From Erysipelotrichaceae bacterium (lineage in GTDB: Bacteria > Bacillota_I > Bacilli_A > Erysipelotrichales > Erysipelotrichaceae): 48,561 bases of DNA. Location: NCBI GenBank assembly GCA_017539105.1, contig JAFYHQ010000041.1, positions 1 to 48,561 on the forward strand, given 5' to 3'. The notes beneath the pieces are model-generated. The model worked only from the letters and a program-made list of their open reading frames with translations. It did not search any database and was not told where the DNA came from. The position numbers and the translations under genes are program-made. Positions within the stretch are counted from its first letter, which is position 1. Every line of letters begins with the position of its first letter. Positions 17,814 to 26,722 of this stretch are shown here, piece after piece.

Positions 17814-18671
17814 ATGCCGGAGATTGAAGACTACAGCGTATACAACGACAGAATGCGTCGTTCCATGTGGGACAAAGCATTTTTCATGGATAAGGTTCCG
17901 GGTACGGAATTGCTGATCGACTATGGATGTGCAGACGGTTCGCTGATCCGTTTCCTTCACGGGCTCTTCCCGGAGATGCTGTTTATCGGATTCGATATCG
18001 ATCCTGCCATGGTCTTAGAAGCACGGAAACACAAGACGAACAACGCCTGGTTTTTCACTGAAATCGTTGAGGTACAGGAACAGATCCGTGCGCTGAACAT
18101 GCCTTCCTCCAAGATCGCTGTCAATTATTCTTCTGTTCTTCATGAAGTGTTCCATTACGGTTTTGATCTGGAAGCGTTCCGTTCTTTCATTTCTGCTGTT
18201 TCTCCTCAGTATCTGGTGGTACGCGACATGATGTATTACAGCGAAGATCCAGATGCTGTCGTATCGGAAGAAGTGAAACGGATCATCAGAGAAAAGATTC
18301 CTGATTGGCAGATCCGGGATTTTGAGAACTGCTGGGGACCGATCTCTTTACGAAAGAATCTTGTGCATCTGCTGATGAAATACAAATACACGGAAAACTG
18401 GGACAGGGAATGTGCGGAAAACTACTTTTCCTATACGGAAGACGAACTGATGGAGCTGCTGGACCCGGAGAGAAAATTCAAACGGATCCTTCTGATACGT
18501 TACATCCTTCCCTGGATCCGTTTTGATATTGAAACGAATTTCGGAATCGATCCGGGGGATGAATTTACAACACATTATGCCATGATCCTGTCGGCAGGTA
18601 ATCCGGAGTGTATGGTTTCCCTGAATAAAAAAAGACCGGCGATGATTCAGCGAAAGCGAGGTACCTTATGA
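17814..18671 (+). CDS. Class I SAM-dependent methyltransferase
   Basis: A 285-residue protein with the Rossmann methyltransferase signature: motif I LIDYGCADGS (residues 34-43) binds the methionine part of SAM, and the acidic end of strand two is FIGFDIDPAM. An NYSSVLHEVFHYG stretch takes the place of motif IV. The C-terminal half is helical and unfamiliar. AAAGGAG lies upstream of the ATG. Its stop overlaps the start of the GH3 lipoprotein gene (ATGA), so the two are translationally coupled, although a methyltransferase and a secreted glycosidase have no obvious shared pathway. Substrate unknown. Confidence 0.85.
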   Translation: MPEIEDYSVYNDRMRRSMWDKAFFMDKVPGTELLIDYGCADGSLIRFLHGLFPEMLFIGFDIDPAMVLEARKHKTNNAWFFTEIVEVQEQIRALNMPSSKIAVNYSSVLHEVFHYGFDLEAFRSFISAVSPQYLVVRDMMYYSEDPDAVVSEEVKRIIREKIPDWQIRDFENCWGPISLRKNLVHLLMKYKYTENWDRECAENYFSYTEDELMELLDPERKFKRILLIRYILPWIRFDIETNFGIDPGDEFTTHYAMILSAGNPECMVSLNKKRPAMIQRKRGTL

Positions 18672-20485
18672 ATAAACACAGATCAACAAGTATAACTGTT
18701 TTGATCCTCCTGCTGTGTCTGGTATTTTCATCATGTACCGGGAAAACAAACGACACAGAAGCCTATAAGTATCAGCAGTATGCGGATATGACAGCAGAAG
18801 AGATCGTATCCTCCCTGACGCTGGAACAGAAAGCCATGCAGATGGTACAGCCTGCCTGCTACAACACGGATCCGAAGGAAATGAAGAAAAACTGTTACGG
18901 CAGCATTCTCTCCCGTAATTTCTATTACGACTACAAGGAATGGCAGGAATATGTCGATAAATACCAGAAGATGGCAGTAAGTTCCGAAGCAGGAATTCCT
19001 TTCGTCTATGGACAGGATGACGTCCATGGAGTCAACTATGCGCTGGATACGGTCATCTTTCCGCACAACATCGGATTAGGTGCCGCAGACGATGAGGAAC
19101 TGATGTATCAGATCGGACGGATCACTGCCGATGAAGCCAAGCTCTGTCACATGTTATGGAACTTTGCACCATGCATCGCCCAGTCATGCGATCCCCGCTG
19201 GGGAAGGACGTATGAAAGCTATGGCTCGGATCTGGAGACGATCAAGAGATTGAGCGTCGCTTACACGAAAGGACTGCAGGATGGCGGCATCATTGCCTGT
19301 GCCAAGCACTTTTTCGGGGATGGGAATGTCGCTTATGGAACAGGGGAAGGAACGAATCTGATGGATCGGGGTGATGCGGTTCTGTCCGAAGAAGAAATCA
19401 GCGAACTGCTTTCCGTCTACCAGGCGCAGATCGATGCCAGCGTCAAGACCATCATGATCAGCCACTCTTCGTTGAATGGTGTCAAGATGCATGAAAACAA
19501 GAAGTATATCGATCTTCTGAAGAATGAAATGGGTTTTGAAGGATTCATCGTCAGCGACTGGAATTCGGTACAGAACACTTCGAAATCTTCCTATTATGAA
19601 CAGATCGTTACGGCAATCAATGCGGGAATCGATATGCTGATGGAGGTGGATCGTTTTGAGGAAGCGGCAGCCATCATCGTCAAGGCAGTACAGAACGGAG
19701 ATATCGCACAGGAAAGAGTTGATGACGCGGTAAGAAGGATCCTTCAGGTCAAGAAGGATACAGGAATCATCGCGGATCCGTTCTGCGAAACGATGGAGAC
19801 CATACAGAAAGAAACCGGTACAAAAGAGTACCGGGATGTCGCAGAAAAAGCGGTGGAAGAAAGTCTGGTGCTGATCAAGAATCAGAACGATATCCTCCCT
19901 TTGAAAGAGAACACCAAAATCTATATCATGGGTCCTGCCGCAAACAATGATGTCGCACAGTGCGGAGGTTGGACGATGGACTGGAATCAGGGCGGTCTGT
20001 CGGATATTCCGGGAGTGACATCGATCAAAGAAGGCTTCGAGCAGAAAGCGCAGGAATACGGCATAAGCATCGTCAGCAACGCAGAGGAGGCGGACGTCAT
20101 CGTTCTGGTTCCCGGGGAAATCGCCTATGCGGAATGGAACGGGGATGCGACGGATCTCGATCTCTGCGGAGAATTCTCTCTGTCCGGAAACAAGGAGTCC
20201 ATTGAAAGAGCGAAAGCCAGCGGCAAGCCTGTCGTGACCTGCATCATTGCCGGAAGGAACGTTTTCATCGGCGACTACATCAGCGACTGGGACGCTGTCG
20301 TCATGTGCTATCTGCCCGGATCCGAAGGACAGGGTGTCGCGGATATGCTTTGCGGAGGGTCTGACTTCAAAGGAACGCTGCCAAGCCCCTGGTATGCGAC
20401 AGTCAGCCAGATCGAAACAGGAACGCCATGGCTGGAGAAAGGGTTCGGTCTGACGTATCACAATGAAGAAGATTCACATCAATAA
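18668..20485 (+). CDS. GH3-family beta-glycosidase lipoprotein
   Basis: A 605-residue lipoprotein with lipobox VFSSC (Cys23), so it is exported and tethered outside the membrane. The family 3 barrel is clear: GQDDVHGVNYALDTVIFPHNIGLGA, CDPRWGRTYESYGSD, the KHFFGDG substrate-binding loop, and the nucleophile Asp297 in GFIVSDW. The second alpha/beta domain contains SLVLIKNQNDILPL and AGRNVFIGDY. This order matches exo-acting beta-glucosidases and xylosidases. It starts within the stop of the methyltransferase gene. A small lipoprotein follows 37 bases later. It probably trims glucose or other terminal sugars from oligosaccharides at the cell surface. Confidence 0.93.
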   Translation: MNKHRSTSITVLILLLCLVFSSCTGKTNDTEAYKYQQYADMTAEEIVSSLTLEQKAMQMVQPACYNTDPKEMKKNCYGSILSRNFYYDYKEWQEYVDKYQKMAVSSEAGIPFVYGQDDVHGVNYALDTVIFPHNIGLGAADDEELMYQIGRITADEAKLCHMLWNFAPCIAQSCDPRWGRTYESYGSDLETIKRLSVAYTKGLQDGGIIACAKHFFGDGNVAYGTGEGTNLMDRGDAVLSEEEISELLSVYQAQIDASVKTIMISHSSLNGVKMHENKKYIDLLKNEMGFEGFIVSDWNSVQNTSKSSYYEQIVTAINAGIDMLMEVDRFEEAAAIIVKAVQNGDIAQERVDDAVRRILQVKKDTGIIADPFCETMETIQKETGTKEYRDVAEKAVEESLVLIKNQNDILPLKENTKIYIMGPAANNDVAQCGGWTMDWNQGGLSDIPGVTSIKEGFEQKAQEYGISIVSNAEEADVIVLVPGEIAYAEWNGDATDLDLCGEFSLSGNKESIERAKASGKPVVTCIIAGRNVFIGDYISDWDAVVMCYLPGSEGQGVADMLCGGSDFKGTLPSPWYATVSQIETGTPWLEKGFGLTYHNEEDSHQ

Positions 20486-20522
20486 CGTATATAATAAAAA
20501 TGTATAAAAGGAGAAACTTGCT

Positions 20523-20933
20523 ATGAAGAAAATCAGAATCACTATCATCCTGCTGTCGCTGATCGGCTTGCTGCTGAGCGGCTGCGGAGGTGCCAAGTTC
20601 AGTATCACTTCATCTTCCAAAAACGCAAAAATACAGATCAACGATGTGGAAGACGGAACGTTTGCTGAAATCTCAGATATGTATGTATCCAGCGGAAAGA
20701 CGGTTCATGTCGAATCATCTTTAAACAAAGGAAAACTGAAGATCGAATTCTGCGAAGCCATCGATGTCTCGACAGGAGATGAAGCTGACGAATATGTAGC
20801 AGGAGCCGTCATGGATATGGTAGAGGTCGGCCCAGGTGAAACAAAAGAAGTAGCGCTTGATGTCGGCAGATATGTGCTGCAGCTGACGACAGTCGGCCAG
20901 ACCGATGGAACGGTACAGATCAATATCGAATAG
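20523..20933 (+). CDS. Small lipoprotein of unknown function
   Basis: A 136-residue protein with a clear lipobox LLSGC (Cys21). The mature part is short and beta-rich with no known catalytic motif (IQINDVEDGTFAEI, VALDVGRYVLQLTTV). AAAGGAG precedes the ATG. It follows the GH3 lipoprotein closely and may be made from the same transcript, though AT-rich sequence with a TATAAT-like element between them could also give a separate start. Confidence 0.75.
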   Translation: MKKIRITIILLSLIGLLLSGCGGAKFSITSSSKNAKIQINDVEDGTFAEISDMYVSSGKTVHVESSLNKGKLKIEFCEAIDVSTGDEADEYVAGAVMDMVEVGPGETKEVALDVGRYVLQLTTVGQTDGTVQINIE

Positions 20934-20970
20934 TACAGACATTTTCATAAGCTGATAGAAAGGGGTCTGC

Positions 20971-21492
20971 ATGGAACGGGCAAAAGAACTGTTTCTTTAT
21001 TATTGCGGGAATCAGTATTTTATGGATCTCAACGGAGACGGGAACGAGTACCGCGGGTATCAGATCTCCCAGGAAAAAGAAGAAGAATGGCGCAGAGAGT
21101 ATCTGGATCGGTTCCTTCAACAGAAGCGTTACGGAAGAGAAGCTTTTGGCGCATATGCGAAAGCCGTTGAATTTTTAAGAAGCGACGAAGACGGACAGAA
21201 CTATCTGTATTATCCGTTCAGGACCGATGGACTGGATGACGTGACGATCCTGTTCATGCTTCCATACAGCTATAAACTGGCAGAGAAACAGAAAGCAGCA
21301 GACAGGCTTTCAAAAGAAGAGACCAGAGATTATTTATCGGTTTTGGATGACTATATCCGGAACGTGCAGAAACGGGTGGAAGACGGAACAGTCACGCGCG
21401 CAGAAGACTATACCTGGAATGAATTCTCCGATCCGGCATATGTCGAAACTTATCTGAAAGACCTTCGGCAGGATTGGGAACGTCTGGCCTGA
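20971..21492 (+). CDS. Hypothetical cytosolic protein
   Basis: A 173-residue, strongly charged, mainly helical protein (EKEEEWRREYLDRFLQQKRYG and KRVEDGTVTRAEDYTW stretches) without signal peptide or membrane segment. AAAGGGG lies upstream of the ATG. It lies between a lipoprotein gene and an acetyltransferase gene in the same direction. No family recognised. Confidence 0.75.
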   Translation: MERAKELFLYYCGNQYFMDLNGDGNEYRGYQISQEKEEEWRREYLDRFLQQKRYGREAFGAYAKAVEFLRSDEDGQNYLYYPFRTDGLDDVTILFMLPYSYKLAEKQKAADRLSKEETRDYLSVLDDYIRNVQKRVEDGTVTRAEDYTWNEFSDPAYVETYLKDLRQDWERLA

Positions 21493-21507
21493 ATCAAAGC
21501 GAAACAT

Positions 21508-21978
21508 ATGAGAGTCGAAAAAGCGGGAACCGATGATATCGATGCACTGGTAGAATTACGCGTCGCTTATCTGCAGGAAGACAATGGCAGTCTGGATGAG
21601 AACGATCTTTTCACGATACAGAAAGAACTACCGGATTATTACCGGAGACACTTGAACAGAGATCTCTTTGTCTATGTGATACGGGACGGACAGGATATCA
21701 TTTCGTGCGCGTTTCTGCTGATTATCGAGAAGCCGATGAGTCCCGCTTTCCTCAACGGAAAGACCGGAACCGTGCTCAATGTATATACGTGTCCCGAGGA
21801 TCGGCGGAAAGGCTGTGCGAACGCGATCCTGAGGACACTGATCGGTGAAGCAAGAGAGATGGAGATCTCCGTCATTGAACTGAAAGCCACAGAGGAAGGT
21901 TATCCGCTGTATCGCTCTTTGGGATTTACCGATGATGATTCCGGATATCACAGGATGCTGTGGAGGAATCAGCAGTAA
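21508..21978 (+). CDS. GNAT-family N-acetyltransferase
   Basis: A 156-residue GNAT fold. The acetyl-CoA loop is visible as CPEDRRKGCANAILRTLIGEA, where the usual R/Q-x-x-G-x-G/A pattern is RRKGCA, and the late motif YPLYRSLGFTDDDSGYHRM is typical of the family. The start ATG has only a weak ribosome binding site and lies 15 bases after the preceding gene, so coupled translation is likely. The acceptor (amine of a small molecule or protein) is unknown. Confidence 0.9.
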   Translation: MRVEKAGTDDIDALVELRVAYLQEDNGSLDENDLFTIQKELPDYYRRHLNRDLFVYVIRDGQDIISCAFLLIIEKPMSPAFLNGKTGTVLNVYTCPEDRRKGCANAILRTLIGEAREMEISVIELKATEEGYPLYRSLGFTDDDSGYHRMLWRNQQ

Positions 21979-21988
21979 TCTATCCATC

Positions 21989-22011
21989 AAAAAAGCCCTT
22001 AACGGGCTTTT
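21989..22011. terminator. Bidirectional terminator
   Basis: AAAAGCCC (21991-21998) and GGGCTTTT (22004-22011) form a short stem with A-rich and T-rich flanks. It separates the acetyltransferase gene from the converging hydrolase gene. Confidence 0.8.
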
Positions 22012-22039
22012 GAATGATAAACAATCTTTAGATCGTATC

Positions 22040-22954
22040 TTATAACGCGTTACATCTTTTCAGGAAATCTCTGAGGATCGTTTCATATCCTTTGGGATCG
22101 CTTGTGATGGAGCAGGCGTGGTCGGCTCCCTCAAACAGATGCAGCTCGCTGTTTTCATTTTTGCATACCGCAAACATATCTTTGCTGTGATGACAGTCGA
22201 TCAGATTGTCTGCCGCTCCATGCATGAAACAGATCGGCACATCGCTGTCTTTTACGGCATTGATGGGAGAAGTCCCCTTGATATCGTAACGGTATCGCAG
22301 CCTGGCGATCTGACACACCGTCCAGACGATGAGCGAAGGAAAGATGTGCAGATTCTTCCGGATGAATTCCGTGAATAGAACGATGCTATCCGCAAAAGGA
22401 CAGTCGGCAACCACGAAGTCCGGTCTGACATACTGCAGAACCAGCAGAGACGTCGCGGCACCCATGGATTCGCCATGCAGGCCGATGAGACAGTCGTTTC
22501 CGAACCGTTCCCTGACAAAACGGAAGATATCCCTGAGATCTTTTGCTTCCTCCTGACCCAAAGTGCAGATATCTCCGCTCGTATCGCCGTGATGCCTCTC
22601 GTCATAGATCACGACATGGTAGCCGGCCAGATAGAAAAGATCGGCATATTTCAGATCTGCATAACGGTTTGCGGTATGTCCGTGAGCGATGATCGCAACC
22701 TTGTTTCCGATCGGATGATCATTTCTGATGATCTCGCCTTTGATAACGATGCCGTTGGTCCCAAGAGAGAAATCCTCTCTGTTCCATACTCTATCGTATT
22801 TCTCGAAAGCATCACTGAATCCCTTGCTGATCTCATAATCGCGCATCTCGGGAAACGAGTAGCGTTTGGGAAAGATCACGATCGCGAGACACTTCTGAGC
22901 CACGACGATCAGCGCGATCAGAAGAATCACCGGTATCAGGACAAGAAGGATCAT
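22040..22954 (-). CDS. Membrane-anchored alpha/beta hydrolase
   Basis: A 304-residue protein with one N-terminal hydrophobic anchor (residues 1-28) and an alpha/beta-hydrolase domain. The nucleophile is Ser163 in GLHGESMG. The oxyanion region is AHGHTANR, and the acid and base sit in GAADNLID and GADHACS near the C-terminus. This fits lysophospholipase or BAAT-like esterases. The start overlaps the stop of the transporter gene (ATGA at 22951-22954), so both are made from one message; a link between transported compound and hydrolysis is possible but unproven. Confidence 0.88.
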   Translation of the reverse strand: MILLVLIPVILLIALIVVAQKCLAIVIFPKRYSFPEMRDYEISKGFSDAFEKYDRVWNREDFSLGTNGIVIKGEIIRNDHPIGNKVAIIAHGHTANRYADLKYADLFYLAGYHVVIYDERHHGDTSGDICTLGQEEAKDLRDIFRFVRERFGNDCLIGLHGESMGAATSLLVLQYVRPDFVVADCPFADSIVLFTEFIRKNLHIFPSLIVWTVCQIARLRYRYDIKGTSPINAVKDSDVPICFMHGAADNLIDCHHSKDMFAVCKNENSELHLFEGADHACSITSDPKGYETILRDFLKRCNAL

Positions 22955-24267
22955 GGATTCTGTTTTCTTTCTTTTGCAGCAAAAAGAAGCGGAATGAAAG
23001 TCAGCAATATCAGCAAGGTCGAGACCAGGAAGAGAACATTGGTCGGCAGATAGGCCGTCAGACCGTTGCTGTCAAGGATCTCGCCGTTGTTTTTGATGAT
23101 CGGGTTGGCGATGAACGGAGATACGATCCATGGGATCAGTACGAAGAAGACGATACGGAATCCCTCGAACTGTCCTTTGGAATCTTCCGGGAACAGTTGT
23201 TTCATCCATACGGATGTCACCTGCATGAACATGATGTATCCGCATCCAAAGAAGAACAAACCCACCAGCAACGGTATGTTCATGATGGTGGTCGGATCGA
23301 TGTATTCCGGCTTTCCGAAAACACCCAGGATACCGACACCGATGACACTCAGTACGATAGCCAGAGAAGCCGCAAGCACATACTTGTTTTTATTGAGAAG
23401 CTTCGATGCCGGAATGACTGAAAGCATTCCCAGGATCAGGGCGATGCCTTGAATGATGCCGATATCGTCTGCCTTGAAGCCCAGATAGTAGATCATATAG
23501 TTGCCCACATGCGGATAGTAGACATTGAACGCGATGAAATAGACGGTCAGCACGATGAAGACCCAGACCAGCTGCTTATGCTGCAGCAATGCGTTGAAAT
23601 CAAACGCAGAGAACAGCTGTTTCCAGAAACCGCCTTCTCTGTTCGGCTTGAGATCCTCGGAATCTTTTACCACAAACAGAGACAGGACACCCAGCAGGAT
23701 GACGGCTCCGCCAAAAGCGATAAACAGACGCATATAGTTGTCATTGGCACCGATCAGCAAGCCTCCTGCCACCGTACCGATGATGGTACCGATGATCGGC
23801 TGCGTCGCCAGAGCGGCACCGATGCCTCCCGCGTTCTCGTCGTTCATCATGTCGTTCAGCCAGGCATTGAAACTGGCGTCGTTGCCCATGGAACCGAAAA
23901 AGGACATCAAGGCATCTGCCAGAACGACGGCAGTTCCTGCCAGAAGGACGCTTCCGGCAGCGCCTTTCGCGATGAATTCGGTCGTACCGAACAGGATCGT
24001 AAAGATGCCCCAGAGGATATAGCCGATTGCCAGATACGGTTTCCGTTTTCCGCTGCGATCGGACAAGGTTCCAAACAGGAACGTTGAAAAAGTCGTAACG
24101 ATCGCCGAGATGGCAACCATCCAGGAGATGATCGTAGGATCTTTGGCGATCTTGGCATAGACGAACGTATTGAACCACTGATTCTCGATATTCCAGCACA
24201 ATTGTCCGACGATCCCCAGACCCCAGACAAGTACCCAGAACAGAAGCTTAGATTGTTTGTTTTTCAT
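22951..24267 (-). CDS. MFS transporter, sugar-cation symporter-like
   Basis: About 438 residues with twelve predicted membrane segments and the MFS loop FGTLSDRSGKRKPYLAIG between helices 2 and 3. The general look (early QWFNTF segment, long loop before helix 7) recalls GPH/SLC45-like glycoside symporters rather than drug pumps. The start ATG 24267 is preferred over a longer frame because AAAGGGG lies just upstream of it. It is first in a two-gene unit with the hydrolase. Substrate unknown. Confidence 0.85.
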   Translation of the reverse strand: MKNKQSKLLFWVLVWGLGIVGQLCWNIENQWFNTFVYAKIAKDPTIISWMVAISAIVTTFSTFLFGTLSDRSGKRKPYLAIGYILWGIFTILFGTTEFIAKGAAGSVLLAGTAVVLADALMSFFGSMGNDASFNAWLNDMMNDENAGGIGAALATQPIIGTIIGTVAGGLLIGANDNYMRLFIAFGGAVILLGVLSLFVVKDSEDLKPNREGGFWKQLFSAFDFNALLQHKQLVWVFIVLTVYFIAFNVYYPHVGNYMIYYLGFKADDIGIIQGIALILGMLSVIPASKLLNKNKYVLAASLAIVLSVIGVGILGVFGKPEYIDPTTIMNIPLLVGLFFFGCGYIMFMQVTSVWMKQLFPEDSKGQFEGFRIVFFVLIPWIVSPFIANPIIKNNGEILDSNGLTAYLPTNVLFLVSTLLILLTFIPLLFAAKERKQNP

Positions 24268-24468
24268 AGAAATACCCCTTTCTTTTATTTTATTTTTTTG
24301 ATAATCAAGTATCAAGGAATCGCCCATATTATGATACGAACTCCGCTGATGTGAGTACGGATAACAGTCATAGACACAGACTCAGAATTTAAGATCTGAG
24401 CTTTTGTTAGGAATCAGCCATTTCGTTGTGAATAATGATATGGAGGTAGAATAAGGATATTATGCGTA

Positions 24469-24502
24469 TTGATAATTATACGTATAGTAGTATACTCATA
24501 AT
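24469..24502 (+). promoter_or_regulatory. hicAB promoter with palindromic operator
   Basis: TTGATA (24469-24474), a 16-base gap, and TATACT (24491-24496) form a good SigA promoter. An imperfect palindrome, ATTATACGTATA (24475-24486) / GTAG / TATACTCATAAT (24491-24502), covers the spacer and the -10 box. HicB proteins with DNA-binding C-termini repress their own operons, so this is the likely HicB site. Confidence 0.6.
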
Positions 24503-24529
24503 GTATGAATGGCTAAAACACCGTTGTAG

Positions 24530-24802
24530 ATGGAACGTATCATTTTATCGGATGGGTGGATCTTCAAAAGACAGATCGGATCCCATCGGCAATATCTTCA
24601 TCCTGAAAAGTCCGGGAAGGTTACGATACCTTTTCATCCCGGAGACTTAAGTAAAACAGTAGAATATTCGATTCTGAAACAAGCCGGTTTAAAAGAAGAA
24701 GAAGATCATGAATGTAGTTTATCCCGCATGCTTTTTAAAAGAAGAAAAAGGTTACAGCGTTATATTTCCGGATATGGATTATCTTGCCACTCAAGGAGAT
24801 GA
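24530..24802 (+). CDS. hicA: HicA-type mRNA interferase, probably damaged
   Basis: The core (residues 1-55) is a clear HicA: SDGWIFKRQIGSHRQYLHP with catalytic-type His19, VTIPFHPGDLS, and the closing ILKQAGLK. HicA toxins cut mRNA and are held by HicB. Two oddities appear. An in-frame ATG at 24509 reads MAKTPL and then meets TAG (24527-24529), exactly where a longer N-terminus would join. At the other end the frame misses a stop after GLK and runs 95 bases into hicB. One extra A in the AAAA run at 24691-24694 would place TGA on the hicB ATG, the usual four-base overlap. Either the toxin has decayed or it is made in a modified form. Confidence 0.7.
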   Translation: MERIILSDGWIFKRQIGSHRQYLHPEKSGKVTIPFHPGDLSKTVEYSILKQAGLKEEEDHECSLSRMLFKRRKRLQRYISGYGLSCHSRR

Positions 24803-25127
24803 CTTGCATGAAGCGATCGGATACGCGACAGAAGCCTTGGCCGGATATATCTATTTTGAGCGAAAAGAAGGAAGAGAGATTCCTGTTGCTTCGGATCTTT
24901 CTACTGTAGATATAGAAAAGGTTGCGAAAGAAATCGGTATCGATGCGACAGAAGGTTCTTTTGTGAATCTGATCAGTGTCGATGTGGAGGAATATGCCAG
25001 ACATCATTTCGAAAAGACGATCAGGAAAACGCTGACCATCCCTTACTGGCTGAACAAAATGGCAGAAGACCGGAATATCAATTTCTCTAAAGTGCTAAAA
25101 GAAGCCCTGATAAAAGAATTGCTGTGA
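24708..25127 (+). CDS. hicB: HicB-family antitoxin
   Basis: A 139-residue antitoxin. The N-terminal half is the HicB fold related to a partly degraded RNase H (VVYPACFLKEEKGYSVIFPDMDYLATQGDDLHEAI, then ATEALAGYI). The C-terminal half (IRKTLTIPYWLNKMAEDRNINFSKVLKEAL) looks like a ribbon-helix-helix DNA-binding segment, which would bind the palindrome over the promoter. It overlaps the end of the hicA frame. Unlike hicA it appears intact, as expected if the toxin decays first. Confidence 0.9.
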   Translation: MNVVYPACFLKEEKGYSVIFPDMDYLATQGDDLHEAIGYATEALAGYIYFERKEGREIPVASDLSTVDIEKVAKEIGIDATEGSFVNLISVDVEEYARHHFEKTIRKTLTIPYWLNKMAEDRNINFSKVLKEALIKELL

Positions 25128-25235
25128 TCGGGCCGTTAGGAAGATCTGAAAAAGACGGATCGTTCAAATTTAAAAAAGAACTTATCGTTCTGGCTCTGGA
25201 CTCTGGTCACAGAAAACGGGTTTATAAAGAGTTGA

Positions 25236-25262
25236 AAACCGCTGTTCAATGAACAGCGGTTT
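25236..25262. terminator. Strong bidirectional terminator
   Basis: A perfect 12-base stem, AAACCGCTGTTC (25236-25247) and GAACAGCGGTTT (25251-25262), with a three-base loop lies between converging hicB and the MFS gene. Confidence 0.9.
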
Positions 25263-25265
25263 CTT

Positions 25266-26549
25266 TCATTCATCTGAATAATGATACCGGTTCAGTTTTC
25301 TGCCAAATAGCAGACATACCATGATTCCCGCGATACCCAGCAGAAACATCATCAGAGCCGCTCCGGATCCTTTTCCTACGCCAAAAAGATTTGCTAGGAA
25401 AGCGTTGGAAGCGTTCGTTGCCATGAATGGCTCCGCGAATTCATCGGTCAGGAAACCGCCCAGAAACAGCCCCAGAGGGATCGTAAAGAACTGGAATGTA
25501 TTGCGGCAGGCATAGACTCTTCCCATCAGAGAAAGAGGAATCAGATTTTTCATGATGACATTCTCGTTGGCGCTCATGATCGGCACCAGGATCCAGCCCA
25601 GAACCTGGCCGATGCACCACACGACAGGATTTCTGGAAAAAGCCAGGAAGAAGTTTTCAGTACCTAACGCAAACAGCATCGTCAGATAAATGACCCTGAC
25701 TCTGTTTTTCGGCTTCGGCATGACGGTTGCGATTGCACTGCCGATGACCATGGCGATTCCTGCGCAGGATGTCACGACACCCAGGACCGCATTTCCTCCT
25801 CTGGGATTGGGAATCACAAGCGCAGGCAAGACCGCATCAAACGCGGAAGCGATCAGATTGACTCCCGACATAAACAGCATCATATCGAAAATCAGCCTGT
25901 TTTCTTTCAGAAAGGCGATCCCTTCATTGGTAAGTTCCAGGACACTCTCCTGTGTCTTGTTTTCAGAAACATCAGGGATATGGATAAACAGCAGCAGGAT
26001 CCCAAAAGCCAGAACGAAAGTGATCAGATCCATCGCGACCGCGCCTTTCAATCCCGCAAACCCATATAGCATCGAAGAGATCAACGGAGCGCCTACATTG
26101 ATGATGGACCTGGACAGATACTGCAAAGCGCTGGATCGCTGGTAATATTCTTTCGGCGTCAGCACGGTATAGGCGACTTCCGAAGCGGGCTGCTGGATCG
26201 TGTTCATCAGTCCCGAGAGGATATTCAGCACATAGATGTGCCAGCCCATCAGCAGATCCTGCCGATACAAAACAAAGACAGCAACGGTACACAAAGCCGC
26301 AAAAGCATCGCAGCACAGCATCGTCTTTTTCTTATCAAAACGATCCGTCAAAGCTCCGGCAAAGATACTCATCACGACATACGGAAGATAGGTGCAGATC
26401 GTCAATGCTGCCGTACTTAAAGCGGAACCGGTTTTCTCATAAAGCCACAGGGTCAGCGCAAAAGCCGTGATGCTGCTGCCCAACTGGGAAAGGCTCTGGG
26501 TGATCCAGAGCGTATAGAAGTCTTTCAATCCGTTTGTTTTGGCAGACAT
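25266..26549 (-). CDS. MFS efflux transporter (MefA/DHA3-like)
   Basis: A 427-residue protein with about twelve membrane segments. The start FYTLWITQSLSQLGSSITAFALTLWLYEKTGSA and the loop GALTDRFDKKKTML are characteristic of the MefA-like drug-proton antiporters. Drug export, for example of macrolides, is possible, but many relatives have no known drug. The ribosome binding site is weak. It is transcribed alone, converging on hicAB. Confidence 0.88.
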   Translation of the reverse strand: MSAKTNGLKDFYTLWITQSLSQLGSSITAFALTLWLYEKTGSALSTAALTICTYLPYVVMSIFAGALTDRFDKKKTMLCCDAFAALCTVAVFVLYRQDLLMGWHIYVLNILSGLMNTIQQPASEVAYTVLTPKEYYQRSSALQYLSRSIINVGAPLISSMLYGFAGLKGAVAMDLITFVLAFGILLLFIHIPDVSENKTQESVLELTNEGIAFLKENRLIFDMMLFMSGVNLIASAFDAVLPALVIPNPRGGNAVLGVVTSCAGIAMVIGSAIATVMPKPKNRVRVIYLTMLFALGTENFFLAFSRNPVVWCIGQVLGWILVPIMSANENVIMKNLIPLSLMGRVYACRNTFQFFTIPLGLFLGGFLTDEFAEPFMATNASNAFLANLFGVGKGSGAALMMFLLGIAGIMVCLLFGRKLNRYHYSDE

Positions 26550-26676
26550 ACAAACCCATTATAAATGATAGGTAATGTAAAAAAGACAGCAAATACGGCA
26601 TTTATCAGCGTCATATACTTTAAAATATCAGATTTTCATATGTTTTTTGCAGAAAGATATTATAAAATAAAAGCGT

Positions 26677-26715
26677 ATAAGGAGATTTTCCTTATTTTTC
26701 ATCATTGATAAGGGG
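26677..26715 (+). promoter_or_regulatory. 5' leader hairpin with alternative pairing to the Shine-Dalgarno
   Basis: ATAAGGA (26677-26683) can pair with TCCTTAT (26689-26695) around a five-base loop, directly followed by a T run to 26699. The central CCTTAT can instead pair with ATAAGG of the ribosome binding site (26708-26713). The same layout recurs before the next paralog at 28441. Confidence 0.5.
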
Positions 26716-26722
26716 TACTGTT

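Noticed and set aside
19184-20461. Minus-strand frame of 425 residues opposite the GH3 gene
   Set aside because: Same reason: the plus strand has catalytic GH3 motifs throughout, and the antisense frame has no recognisable domain.
24378-24402. Hairpin CTCAGA/TCTGAG before hicAB as a terminator
   Set aside because: The stem has only six pairs with a broken T run; too weak to call.
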